NCBI RefSeq assembly: GCF_003231285.1
Contig: NZ_QKNS01000002.1
Coordinates: forward strand, 496,001-560,000
Direction: 5' to 3'
Source: Hymenobacter sediminis
GTDB taxonomy: Bacteria > Bacteroidota > Bacteroidia > Cytophagales > Hymenobacteraceae
Length of the DNA: 64,000 nt
The notes under the pieces: generated by a model
Told to the model about the DNA's origin: nothing
Seen by the model: only the letters and a program-made list of their open reading frames with translations
Databases searched by the model: none
Shown here: positions 17,601 through 24,787 of the stretch, one piece after another
How positions within the stretch are numbered: position 1 is the stretch's first letter
How the letters are laid out: the number at the start of each line of letters is the position of its first letter
Program-made: the position numbers and the translations under genes

Positions 17601-19878
17601 CGTTGAGATTGACGATGTACACGAGGTATGCTGGGTAGCTTACGGCTGGAGCAGGGAAGGCGCCCTGGATATTCCTGGCCAGCACCGCATCGACGACTTC
17701 ATCAGCCCCGAATTCCAACGGGCCTCGCGCGCCGGGGAAACCGTCGTAATTGATGATGTCTTCGCTGACGCGCGCACTGAGGGTGAGCAGTACGCCGCCT
17801 TCCAGATTGGGGCCATGGTGACCGTGCCGCTGCGGCGAGGCGGGGAGTGGTATTTCCTGCTTGGTTTCTACGACACGAAGCCCCGCCACTGGCAAGCCGA
17901 CGAGCTCGCGCTGATGCGCGAGCTGACCCACCGCATCTGGACGCGCCTGGAGCGAGCCCGCGCCGAAGAAGCGTTGCGGCAGTCGGAGGAGGAGTTTCGC
18001 ACGGTAGCCAATCTGGTGCCCGACCTGCTCTGGCGCAGCAACGCCCAAGGCAACACCACCTGGTACAACCAGCGCTGGTACGAATACACGGGCCAGACGC
18101 CGGCCGAAGCCGGCGCGTACGGCTGGGCCGACGTCATTCACCCCGACGACCAAGCCCAGTCGGCACAGCACTACCGCGAGGCGATGCGGACCGGGCAGCC
18201 CCTGCAGCAGGAGCACCGCATCCGCTCCGCCGCGGGCGAGTACCGCTGGTTTCTGGTGCAGGCCCTACCCATCCGCGACGAGCAGGGCCGGGTAGCGGAG
18301 TGCTTCGGCGCGGCCACCGACATTCACCCGCGCAAGCTGGCTGAGGCGGCCATGGTCGCCGACAAGGCGTGGCTGGAGCGCGAAGTAGCCGCCCGCACCC
18401 ACGAGCTGCAAGCCAGCCACGACCTGCTCCAGTCCGTGTTCGACACCAACCTGATTGCCATGTCGGTGCTGGAAGCCGTGCGCGACGAGGACGGCACCAT
18501 TCTGGATTTTCGGCTGGTGCTGGCCAGCCAGCAGCTGGAACGTGAAACCGGCCGCACCGACCTCGAAGGTAAGTTCTACGCCCAGGAGTACCCGGGCATC
18601 CGGCTGGTAGGCATCTTCGACCTGATTGTGCACACGGTGGAAACCGGCGAGCCCCAAGGAATGGAATACTACTACCCCCACGAAGGGTTCGGCAAGTGGT
18701 ATGCCTGTCAGTTTGTGAAGCTCGGCGATGGGGTAGTGGCCACCAACCTCGACATTACCGAGCGCAAAACGGCCGAGCAGGAACGCCTGAAAAATCTGCG
18801 CTTGCTGGAGCAGGCCGAAGCCGTAGCTGGGCTAGGCAGTTGGGACTACGACCTGGATACGGCCACCATGCGCTGGTCCGATGGAATGTACCACCTCTTT
18901 GGCTTGCCCGTGGGCAGCCCCACCGCACCCAGCCACTACCTCAATGCCGTGCTGGACGAGGACCGACCCCGCGCCGAGCAGCTGGTGCAGCGCCTGACGG
19001 CTGGCCAGGGCTTTGAGGAAACCCTGCGCCTGCGCGTGGCAGAGCAAGTCAAAACTCTGCGCATGAAGGCCGTAGTACTGCCCAGCGAGGACAGTCAGCC
19101 GGCGCGGGTGCTGGGGGTAGACCTGGACATCACGGAGCTGCAACAGCTCGAAGCCGACAATCTGCGCCTGCGCCTCACCCAGCAGCACGCCTTGTTTGAA
19201 GCGGTACAGGCGGCGCAGGAAGAAGAGCGCAAGCGCATGGCCGAGAGCCTGCACAACGGCATCGGCCAGATCCTGTACGCCACCAAGCTCCGCCTCGACC
19301 GGCTGCCGCCGCTGAGTACGGACCCCAGCCTGACAGCCGCCCGCCAAGAGGCCGAGCAGCTACTCGGGGAGGCTATTTGCCAGACCCGCGCCCTCTCCCA
19401 CGAACTCGTGCCCATGACGCTGGAAGAGTTCGGGCTGCCGACGGCCTTGCAAGACATTGGCCAGAAGATGAGCTCGCCGCAATTACAGTTGCGCAGCCAC
19501 ATCGAGCTCGACGAAGAGGCGGCTCCGCTGCCACCGGCCCTGCAACTGGCCCTCTACCGCATGGCCCAGGAGCTGGCCCAGAACATCGTTAAGCACGCCC
19601 GCGGGGCCACCGAGGCCACCCTGGAGCTGGAAACGATGCCGGGCTGGGTGCTGCTGCGGGCCGAGGACAACGGCCCGGGCTTTGTGCGGAGCCCCGCCCA
19701 GAGCAGTGGCCTGGGCCTGCGCAGTATCCGCGACCGGGTGGCCTTGCTTGGGGGGCAGCTGGAAACCGGCTCCATTCCAACCGGCGGAGCCTACGTGCGC
19801 ATCCGTATTCCTTTGCCCCTTGTTCCAACCACTGACACGCCCCCGGCTCATGGAGGGGAATCAGGTGGCTACGGCTGA
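14665..19878 (+). CDS. Giant soluble PAS/GAF sensor histidine kinase (HisKA_3 type)
   Basis: 1737 residues with no membrane segment. Reading in order: PAS (20-125), PAS (145-260), PAS (265-375), PAS (395-510), GAF (530-680), PAS (690-810), PAS (815-935), GAF (945-1110), PAS (1115-1240), PAS (1260-1375), PAS (1385-1490). A NarL-class dimerisation domain with phosphoacceptor His1530 (ERKRMAESLHNGIGQIL) and HATPase_c (ELAQNIVKHARGATEA, EDNGPGF, SGLGLRSIRDRVALLGG) follow. PAS ends are marked by repeated DITER(K/V) strings. Several PAS units are copies of one another: SHELLQRTID...VFEAVRDEQGS against SHDLLQSVFD...VLEAVRDEDGT, and GSYDADL...SDGMYRLFG against GSWDYDL...SDGMYHLFG. There is no response regulator next to it, so it is an orphan kinase; signals are unknown. 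Confidence 0.9.
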   Translation: MHTPDSSTTTAAGGAGELPEGSSRALLDLVPCGAVVLAPDGTVAYLNAPAAALWGIPASAAVGRLPAQVQPAVLPAELLAALSRPDSTPADYWLPHTQQWISLRIEPTPKGQRWVFWDNVTDRHQAEVARQRSSELLLAVEEVAHTGSYDADLATGSFYFSDGMYRLFGEAPQSFVPTLDFIDARSHPADAATVRQVLDEAVLTRQPYTYRRRIRRADGQQRTLEAHGEVRCDVTGTPVQLRGLVQDITERVQAEQELRASHELLQRTIDSSLDLVQVFEAVRDEQGSVIDFRWVLNNNEAKQLYGDVIGQRLCQRNPGVIEAGIFDTFKQVLETGVPDQSERHYRHEQFDGWFYQSTVKLGDGVATTTHDMTSRKQAQEEILRLKEEIVQHVQDRYYSLFHTMDEGVSILEIIYDEAEKPVDLRWVEVNPAFERITGLRGVAGQLTSTVVPTEQHWLDAYDSVIKTGQPLRYENYHAGINQWYRTHTSRIGGPESRLVANIFEDITERKQHEARLRHAAETETFRLRLSDALRPLSSPVDIQAAAAEALGQHLSVDRAYYVDLNYDTQEFIVARNWHRPGAPSHTRRYPLSDWPMPWLLDGHAWVCHDVDTDPTLPESQRANYRSNDIRAAVVVPLIKQGRLAATLVVNQNAPRAWTPSEVALVEETAERTWAAVERAHVEEALRTSEATLAAVFAALPVGVGLLDDQGRLTLANHHMQRYLPTGVMPSRDVTQYPRWYAERPDGSPLPPTEFPGARALRGEEVVPGIEMRYTPDNGPDVWTKVLAVPFMDSQGQLAGRVTVVLDIDEQKRTEQALRHSEEQFRRFVTTSADTFYRMSPDWQQMQPLDGKNFFAPHNDARTPWVQRYLPAEDQAATWASLQAAIAAKQPVALEHRVLRADGTVAWVSSRAMPVLDARGDIVEWFGATTDITARKRAEANLAFLADVSQDLAQLTSLDDTINQLGAKIGAHFGLSRCLFVEIDDVHEVCWVAYGWSREGALDIPGQHRIDDFISPEFQRASRAGETVVIDDVFADARTEGEQYAAFQIGAMVTVPLRRGGEWYFLLGFYDTKPRHWQADELALMRELTHRIWTRLERARAEEALRQSEEEFRTVANLVPDLLWRSNAQGNTTWYNQRWYEYTGQTPAEAGAYGWADVIHPDDQAQSAQHYREAMRTGQPLQQEHRIRSAAGEYRWFLVQALPIRDEQGRVAECFGAATDIHPRKLAEAAMVADKAWLEREVAARTHELQASHDLLQSVFDTNLIAMSVLEAVRDEDGTILDFRLVLASQQLERETGRTDLEGKFYAQEYPGIRLVGIFDLIVHTVETGEPQGMEYYYPHEGFGKWYACQFVKLGDGVVATNLDITERKTAEQERLKNLRLLEQAEAVAGLGSWDYDLDTATMRWSDGMYHLFGLPVGSPTAPSHYLNAVLDEDRPRAEQLVQRLTAGQGFEETLRLRVAEQVKTLRMKAVVLPSEDSQPARVLGVDLDITELQQLEADNLRLRLTQQHALFEAVQAAQEEERKRMAESLHNGIGQILYATKLRLDRLPPLSTDPSLTAARQEAEQLLGEAICQTRALSHELVPMTLEEFGLPTALQDIGQKMSSPQLQLRSHIELDEEAAPLPPALQLALYRMAQELAQNIVKHARGATEATLELETMPGWVLLRAEDNGPGFVRSPAQSSGLGLRSIRDRVALLGGQLETGSIPTGGAYVRIRIPLPLVPTTDTPPAHGGESGGYG

Positions 19879-20047
19879 CCTCTCTGTACTCTTAAGCCAA
19901 AACCGGGGGTAGGGCGCGTGGACTTTTGTTCTGTGCCAGAGGGCCCAGGCAGACTGAATAGGTTCTGGGTGCTGAGGGGGGTAGCAGAAACCGAGCGCCG
20001 GGTGAGCGGTAGCAGCAAGGCTAGCGCGCCAAAACCGGAACAAATGA

Positions 20048-20077
20048 AAAGCCCACGCCGGCCAGGGCATGGGCTTT
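20048..20077. terminator. Hairpin terminator between convergent genes
   Basis: AAAGCCCA (20048-20055) pairs with TGGGCTTT (20070-20077) around a 14-base GC-rich loop. It lies between the convergent ends of the PAS kinase and fumarylacetoacetase genes. On the minus strand the stem is followed by TTCATTTG, so it probably serves mainly the minus-strand gene. Confidence 0.6.
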
Positions 20078-20111
20078 CAACAGGGCAGAGGGGGTAGGAA
20101 AGCCGAACAGG

Positions 20112-21395
20112 CTAGAGCGGTTGGGCGGGCAATACTTTGCCGGTTACCTCGCCAAAGCCGATGCGCAGCCCGTCCCGCTCGCAGTAGCCGCGCATGGTCA
20201 CGGTGTCGCCATCGAGCAGAAACTTGCGCTCTGAGCCGTCGGAGAGGGGTAGGGGGCGGGTGCCGCGCCACGCCAGCTCTAACATAGACCCGAGCGAGTC
20301 GGGGGTAGGGCCCGAGATAGTGCCCGAGGCGTACAAGTCGCCCACCTGCATATTGCAACCGTTGGAGGCGTGGTGGGCCAGTTGCTGGGCCATGCTCCAG
20401 TACATCAGCCCGAAGTTGGAGCGCGACACGGTGGTTTCCGGCCCGGCTTCGGGCTGAATGGCTACCTCCAGATTGATGTCGAAGTTATGCTGGTCGAGTT
20501 GGCGGAGGTAGAGCAGGGGCTCGGGCTCCTGCACCGGGCCGGCTACCCGGAAGGGCTCCAGAGCATCCAGCGTAACTACCCACGGCGACACGCTGCTACC
20601 GAAGCTTTTGCCCAGGAACGGCCCCAGCGGCACGTACTCCCAGCTCTGAATGTCACGCGCGCTCCAGTCGTTGAACAACACCAGCCCAAAGATGTAGTCC
20701 TCGGCGTTCTGCACCGGCACCGTGTCGCCGAGCTGGGTGCCGCGGCCTACCACGAAGGCCATTTCCAACTCAAAATCTAGCTGCTGCGAAGGGCCAAAAG
20801 AAGGTGCCGGAGCATCAGGGGCCTTGCGCTGCCCGTTGGGCCGCCGGATATCGGTGCCGCTCACCACAATGGAGCTGGCCCGGCCGTGGTAGCCAATGGG
20901 GATGTGACGCCAGTTGGGCAGCAGGGCGTTGGCTGGGTCGCGGAACATCATGCCCACGTTGGTGGCGTGCTCAATGCTGCTGTAGAAATCGGTGTAGTTC
21001 TGGGGCTTCACGGGGCGTAGCATCCGCACCTCGCTCTGGCGCACAAGGCATTCGCGCATTACCTCATCGGAGCGCAGAGCATCGTTGTCGTGGCGCAGCA
21101 GCTCCGAAACGCGCTGGCGCACGGCCCGCCAGGCCGGCCGACCTAAGGCAATAAACTGGTTCAGCGAGCGGCGCCGGAAAATCTTCGGCATCTTCGGCCC
21201 TAGCTCCAGATCCTGAAAAAAGCCGAACTGTGACACGGCGTATAAATCCAGCACGTACTCGCCGATGGCCACGCCCAGGCGCGGCCCACGCTCCTCGGTT
21301 TCAAACACCCCAAAGGGCAGGTTCTGAATGGGAAAGTCGCTGCCAGGAGCAATATCAATCCAGGAATGCAGGCTCGGGTCGTTGGGGTTAGCCAT
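20112..21395 (-). CDS. fahA: Fumarylacetoacetase
   Basis: A 427-residue FAH-family hydrolase that splits fumarylacetoacetate into fumarate and acetoacetate, the last step of tyrosine (homogentisate) breakdown. The start at 21395 (MANPNDPSLHSWIDI) is preferred over an upstream in-frame ATG because it matches the family N terminus (DFPIQNLPFGVF) and lies about 27 bases after a promoter box. Core motifs: FYSSIEHATNVGMMFRD, PIGYHGRASSIVVSGTDI, FELEMAFVVG, EDYIFGLVLFNDWSARDIQ, PLGPFLGKSFGSSVSPW and the late NGCNMQVGDLYASGTISGP. No other tyrosine-catabolism gene is adjacent; it stands alone between terminators. Confidence 0.95.
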   Translation of the reverse strand: MANPNDPSLHSWIDIAPGSDFPIQNLPFGVFETEERGPRLGVAIGEYVLDLYAVSQFGFFQDLELGPKMPKIFRRRSLNQFIALGRPAWRAVRQRVSELLRHDNDALRSDEVMRECLVRQSEVRMLRPVKPQNYTDFYSSIEHATNVGMMFRDPANALLPNWRHIPIGYHGRASSIVVSGTDIRRPNGQRKAPDAPAPSFGPSQQLDFELEMAFVVGRGTQLGDTVPVQNAEDYIFGLVLFNDWSARDIQSWEYVPLGPFLGKSFGSSVSPWVVTLDALEPFRVAGPVQEPEPLLYLRQLDQHNFDINLEVAIQPEAGPETTVSRSNFGLMYWSMAQQLAHHASNGCNMQVGDLYASGTISGPTPDSLGSMLELAWRGTRPLPLSDGSERKFLLDGDTVTMRGYCERDGLRIGFGEVTGKVLPAQPL

Positions 21396-21421
21396 AGAAA
21401 GTAGGGTAGTGGATGGTCCGG

Positions 21422-21429
21422 CAAAGGTA
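21422..21429 (-). promoter_or_regulatory. Putative promoter -7 box for fahA
   Basis: The minus strand reads TACCTTTG, a fit to the Bacteroidota consensus TAnnTTTG, 27 bases before the chosen fahA start. No clear TTG was found at the expected -33 position. Confidence 0.55.
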
Positions 21430-21647
21430 GCGGGGCCACGGGAATGAGGCCCCACGCCCGGGCTCATCCGAAAATTCCGCAAAGCTGCTACCTTGAGCCG
21501 CTGCTCCTGTTTCGGCTTACCGCCACAGGCCCGCGCGTGGCAGCCTTATTAATTCATTTGCCGCTGGTCGGGTTCACGACACTAACAATGCGTTAAGCTT
21601 CGTCCATATAAATGCTGTCTATAGCCTTATTATAACAAACTGCGATA

Positions 21648-22166
21648 ATGAAATTTATCAAGCGACTATTTCTGGTAATTCTATTTCTGGTAGCTATTGG
21701 GTTGTTGTTCCGCGGGTGGTTATACAGACACTTGGTGACGTATAGATCTATTGGTCAAAGGACAACCTATTCAGTGACAGATGCCAGGCTTATTGAATAC
21801 ATAAACGAAAATACTGATAAGGCTATCGATAATAATATTGAACAAGTTGTTAAAACAGGTCTTTCAATAACCTCGAAGCAGTTAAACTTTACTGCAGCCA
21901 AAAACGACGTGGACCCAAACAAACTTATTACGTCCAAGTCAGCACATTGCGTTGGGTATGCTGCATTCTTCGCTGCAACTTGTAATCACCTGTTAAGCAA
22001 GTATAATCTGACACACACATGGACGGCAAAACCCCAGGTAGGACAGCTTTACTTTTTTGGTACTAACATTCACAAGTATGTAAATACGGCCTTTTTTAAA
22101 GACCACGACTTTGTGATAATTGAGAATAAAAAGACAGGAGAGGTTTATGCAGTTGACCTACAGTAG
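21648..22166 (+). CDS. Putative transglutaminase-like membrane-anchored protein
   Basis: A 172-residue protein with an N-terminal membrane anchor (FIKRLFLVILFLVAIGLLFRG). The C-terminal half has Cys101 in SAHCVGYAAFFAATCNHLL, His153 in KDHDFVII and Asp170 in YAVDLQ. This Cys-His-Asp order and spacing suits the transglutaminase-like/cysteine-protease fold, in which CxGYA begins the catalytic helix. The catalytic half would sit on the periplasmic side. The gene is clearly richer in A and T than its neighbours and uses many AT-ending codons (ATA, AAT, TTA), which suggests transfer from a lower-GC donor. It is followed by an AT-rich gap. The family call is from motif pattern only. Confidence 0.55.
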   Translation: MKFIKRLFLVILFLVAIGLLFRGWLYRHLVTYRSIGQRTTYSVTDARLIEYINENTDKAIDNNIEQVVKTGLSITSKQLNFTAAKNDVDPNKLITSKSAHCVGYAAFFAATCNHLLSKYNLTHTWTAKPQVGQLYFFGTNIHKYVNTAFFKDHDFVIIENKKTGEVYAVDLQ

Positions 22167-22366
22167 ATGATTACCTGGGAATTGATTTTGTGACCTATAA
22201 AAATGGTCAGCAAGAAAGAATAGCAAGTAGTAGGTAGTGTCGGTTTTTCTTGTCTATATGTTTATAATTATAGTTGATAATTCGCTTTTATGTAAACGCA
22301 TAATGCTGCTTGTTTAAATAGTATAGTACTACACGACTAACTCGAATATTTGATAAAAGAAGTCAC

Positions 22367-22714
22367 ATGACTGAGAGCAACAAAGCCGTTTTGGAAAAGG
22401 CAAACGCCGCCGTCACTGCGGGTGACAACGAGGGTTTTCTGTCTCATTGCACTGAGGATACCAAATGGGTATTTGTAGGCGAGAGAGTACTACAAGGCAA
22501 AGAAGCCGTTCGGCAATGGATGAAAACGGCGTATGCAGAGCCACCCAAGTTCATGGTCGATAACCTGATTGCTGAGGGTGATTTTGTTACCGCAATCGGC
22601 AAAATCAATCTGAAGGATGAAGCAGGAGAGGAGGCTAGCTATGCATACTGCGACGTATGGCGCTTCCAAGATGGCAAAATGGCCGAGTTGCAAGCTTTCG
22701 TCATTAAAGCCTAA
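22367..22714 (+). CDS. SnoaL-like / NTF2-fold protein
   Basis: A 115-residue protein of the ketosteroid-isomerase-like (SnoaL, NTF2) fold: helix AVLEKANAAVTAGDNEGFLSHC, then TEDTKWVFVGERVLQGKEAVRQWM, and strands VDNLIAEGDFVTAIGKINL and YAYCDVWRFQDGKMAELQAFV. These are the usual landmarks of small stress- or polyketide-related SnoaL proteins. Catalytic role unknown; many family members only bind small ligands. A strong two-way terminator follows within 90 bases. Codon use lies between that of the AT-rich gene before it and that of the host. Confidence 0.8.
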   Translation: MTESNKAVLEKANAAVTAGDNEGFLSHCTEDTKWVFVGERVLQGKEAVRQWMKTAYAEPPKFMVDNLIAEGDFVTAIGKINLKDEAGEEASYAYCDVWRFQDGKMAELQAFVIKA

Positions 22715-22800
22715 GAATAGAGCCTCTTACGGCTTAGCCAGAGTTAACAGAGGGTTAGCCGTTGCTACCCCTGCCAAGCGTTTTAACTCTAGACTAATAA

Positions 22801-22834
22801 AAAGGCCGGCTTCTCAGAAGAGAAGTCGGCCTTT
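22801..22834. terminator. Two-way terminator
   Basis: AAAGGCCGGCTTCT (22801-22814) pairs with 22821-22834 at 13 of 14 positions around a 6-base loop, with A-rich (TAATAA) and T-rich flanks. It separates the SnoaL-like gene (plus) from the NifU-domain gene (minus). Confidence 0.85.
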
Positions 22835-22855
22835 CGACTATTGGAACTCGGAAAA

Positions 22856-23191
22856 TTAGAACTGCGGGGTAGGCACCGGGTTCGGCTGCACGGGGCGGCC
22901 AGTCTGGCCAGCGGGCTGCTCACCCATGGGTGTCACGTTGATGGCTTCTACAGCCCGGATTTCCGGAACGGCTTTCTTTACCGATTCTTCTACCCCGGCT
23001 TTCAGCGTCATCGGCGACATGGGGCAGGTGCCGCAGGCACCCAGCAACTCTAGTTGGAGCACCATGTCTTCGGTGATATCCAACACGCGCACGTTGCCTC
23101 CATCGGCGGCGAGGTAGGGCCGGATGGTGTCCAGGGCCTGCTCGATGCGGGAGAGAAGCGGGTGGTGTTCTACGGCGGCGGAATGCGTCAT
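22856..23191 (-). CDS. NifU C-terminal-domain Fe-S scaffold protein (Nfu type)
   Basis: A 111-residue protein made almost wholly of one Nfu domain: IEQALDTIRPYLAADGGNVRVLDI, then LELLGACGTCPMSPMTLKAGVEE with cluster-binding Cys53 and Cys56. It would hold and pass on a [4Fe-4S] cluster during maturation of target enzymes. The tail (GEQPAGQTGRPVQPNPVPTPQF) is Pro-rich and variable. It lies directly downstream of the Mrp gene in the same direction, another Fe-S carrier, so the two probably work together; each has its own promoter box. Confidence 0.92.
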   Translation of the reverse strand: MTHSAAVEHHPLLSRIEQALDTIRPYLAADGGNVRVLDITEDMVLQLELLGACGTCPMSPMTLKAGVEESVKKAVPEIRAVEAINVTPMGEQPAGQTGRPVQPNPVPTPQF

Positions 23192-23253
23192 GGAGCTAAA
23201 ATTGTGCTGCTGATCCTGTCAGAAAAGAAGAGAATAGCAGCGGAGTACTTTAC

Positions 23254-23261
23254 CAAAGGTA
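23254..23261 (-). promoter_or_regulatory. Putative promoter -7 box for the Nfu gene
   Basis: The minus strand reads TACCTTTG, matching TAnnTTTG, about 63 bases before the gene start at 23191. No convincing -33 TTG was seen. Confidence 0.5.
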
Positions 23262-23357
23262 ACGCTTTTGGGGCGTATGAGGGCAACACTTGGTTCGGCC
23301 GTAAAGTTGCCTGTTGCTAGGGTTGAGCTTACGCTAACCCCCGGGCAGAGTTGCTGG

Positions 23358-23394
23358 CCGCTGGTAGTTCTGCGCCAAGCAGGACTACCAGCGG
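23358..23394. terminator. Hairpin after mrp
   Basis: A 16-bp stem (23358-23373 with 23379-23394, 15 matches plus one G-U type pair) with a 5-base loop, 20-55 bases past the mrp stop codon. It lacks a clear T run on the minus strand, so it may stabilise the mRNA end rather than terminate. Confidence 0.5.
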
Positions 23395-23412
23395 TCAGGT
23401 GCCGGCATCTGC

Positions 23413-24516
23413 TTATGACTGCATCTGCACCACGTTGGTGCGAGGCGCCACGGCGTTGCGGATGGAAACCTGGCGGGCCAAGTCTTCGGCCAGCTGTTCG
23501 AATACGGCGGCTGCCGGCGAACCGTCCTGCAGGATGGCAGGGGTGCCTTGGTCGCCGTTTTCGCGGATGCTCTGCACCAGTGGAATATGGCCTAGCAAGG
23601 GCACTTCGTGCTTGGCAGCCAACTGCTGTCCGCCGCCTTCGCCAAAGATAAAGTACTTATTCTCGGGCAGCTCGGCGGGAGTGAACCACGCCATGTTCTC
23701 CACGATACCCAGCACCGGCACGTTGATCTGGGGTAGGCGGAACATTTGCAAGCCTTTCTCCGCATCGGCCAGAGCTACTTTCTGGGGCGTGGTCACGATG
23801 AGTGAGCCAGTGACGGGCACCGTCTGCACCATGGTCAGGTGGATGTCGGAGGTTCCGGGAGGCATGTCGAGAAGCAGGTAGTCCAGCTCACCCCACTCCA
23901 CTTCCGTAATGAACTGCTTCAGGGCCGAGGAGGCCATGGGGCCGCGCCACACAATAGCCGACTCGGCCGGGGCCAGGAAGCCAATGCTCATCAGCTTCAC
24001 GCCGTGAGCCTCTACCGGCTGAATCAGGTTGCGGCCCTGCTCGTTCTGGTACACGTGCGGGCGGGCATCCTCTACCCCAAACATGAGCGGCATGCTGGGC
24101 CCCGAAATATCGGCGTCCACGAGGCCTACTTTGGCGCCGGTTTTGGCCAGGGCAATGGCCAGGTTAGCCGTCACGGTGCTTTTACCCACGCCCCCCTTGC
24201 CCGAGGCAATGGCAATAATGTTCTTCACACCGGGCAGGATGTCGTGGTTCTGGCGCATGGTGGTCACGCGCGAGGTCATCACAATCACCACCTCCGCATC
24301 TTTATCTACCATCGTATGGATGGCCCGCTCGCAAGCATCGTGAATGAGCTGCTTGAGAGGGCAGGCGGGGGTAGTGAGCACCACCGTAAACGACACTCGG
24401 TTGCCGTCAATTACTACGTTCTCAATCATGTTGAGCGTCACCAGGTCTTTGCCTAGGTCAGGCTCCTCCACGTAGCTCAGGGCCTTGAGAACGTCTTCTT
24501 TGGTTATGGTTGCCAT
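23413..24516 (-). CDS. mrp: Mrp/NBP35-family Fe-S carrier ATPase
   Basis: A 367-residue protein with an N-terminal DUF59 (MIP18-like) domain (1-90; EEPDLGKDLVTLNMIENV, PACPLKQLI). A P-loop ATPase follows: SGKGGVGKS at 106-113, VGLVDADISGPSMP, LLLDMPPGTSDIHL. It is thought to carry Fe-S clusters to target proteins in an ATP-dependent way. The usual CPxC cluster-binding pair after ENM is absent: the region reads ENMAWFTPAELPENKYFIFG with no cysteines, as I recall for Bacteroidota relatives. That questions direct cluster binding at this site. A TATCTTTG promoter box lies 35 bases upstream. Next gene downstream: the Nfu-type scaffold. Confidence 0.93.
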   Translation of the reverse strand: MATITKEDVLKALSYVEEPDLGKDLVTLNMIENVVIDGNRVSFTVVLTTPACPLKQLIHDACERAIHTMVDKDAEVVIVMTSRVTTMRQNHDILPGVKNIIAIASGKGGVGKSTVTANLAIALAKTGAKVGLVDADISGPSMPLMFGVEDARPHVYQNEQGRNLIQPVEAHGVKLMSIGFLAPAESAIVWRGPMASSALKQFITEVEWGELDYLLLDMPPGTSDIHLTMVQTVPVTGSLIVTTPQKVALADAEKGLQMFRLPQINVPVLGIVENMAWFTPAELPENKYFIFGEGGGQQLAAKHEVPLLGHIPLVQSIRENGDQGTPAILQDGSPAAAVFEQLAEDLARQVSIRNAVAPRTNVVQMQS

Positions 24517-24550
24517 TATAGTCAGGGGAAGAAAATGCAGAAACGAAGCG

Positions 24551-24558
24551 CAAAGATA
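24551..24558 (-). promoter_or_regulatory. Putative promoter -7 box for mrp
   Basis: The minus strand reads TATCTTTG, a good match to TAnnTTTG, 35 bases before the mrp ATG. Confidence 0.55.
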
Positions 24559-24732
24559 ACCCGGAAACCGGGGCGGAAGTTGCTAGCAGTTCCAGATGAA
24601 ATTGGCGAACCCTTGTGCGAGCTGTAGGGGGTAGGCGTACCGGGTTTGCTGACATACTGCCGGGTAGGAGGCAGGATGCGGCAAGTAAGTGCTTGGTCCT
24701 ACCTCCTCCGATTTGCTCAACCCTTAGGTTAC

Positions 24733-24763
24733 AAAAAAGCCCCTCCGCATGGAGGGGCTTTTT
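24733..24763. terminator. Two-way terminator after the efflux operon
   Basis: AAAAAGCCCCTCC and its perfect complement flank a GCAT loop, with A and T runs on both sides. It ends the minus-strand efflux operon, whose last stop codon is at 24788. Confidence 0.9.
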
Positions 24764-24787
24764 GCTGAATACGGTTATTCTGCCGGC

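Noticed and set aside
14592..22286. Shared 13-mer TTGATAATTCGCT at 14591 and 22274
   Set aside because: A single 13-base match between two AT-rich gaps is expected by chance in a window of this size.
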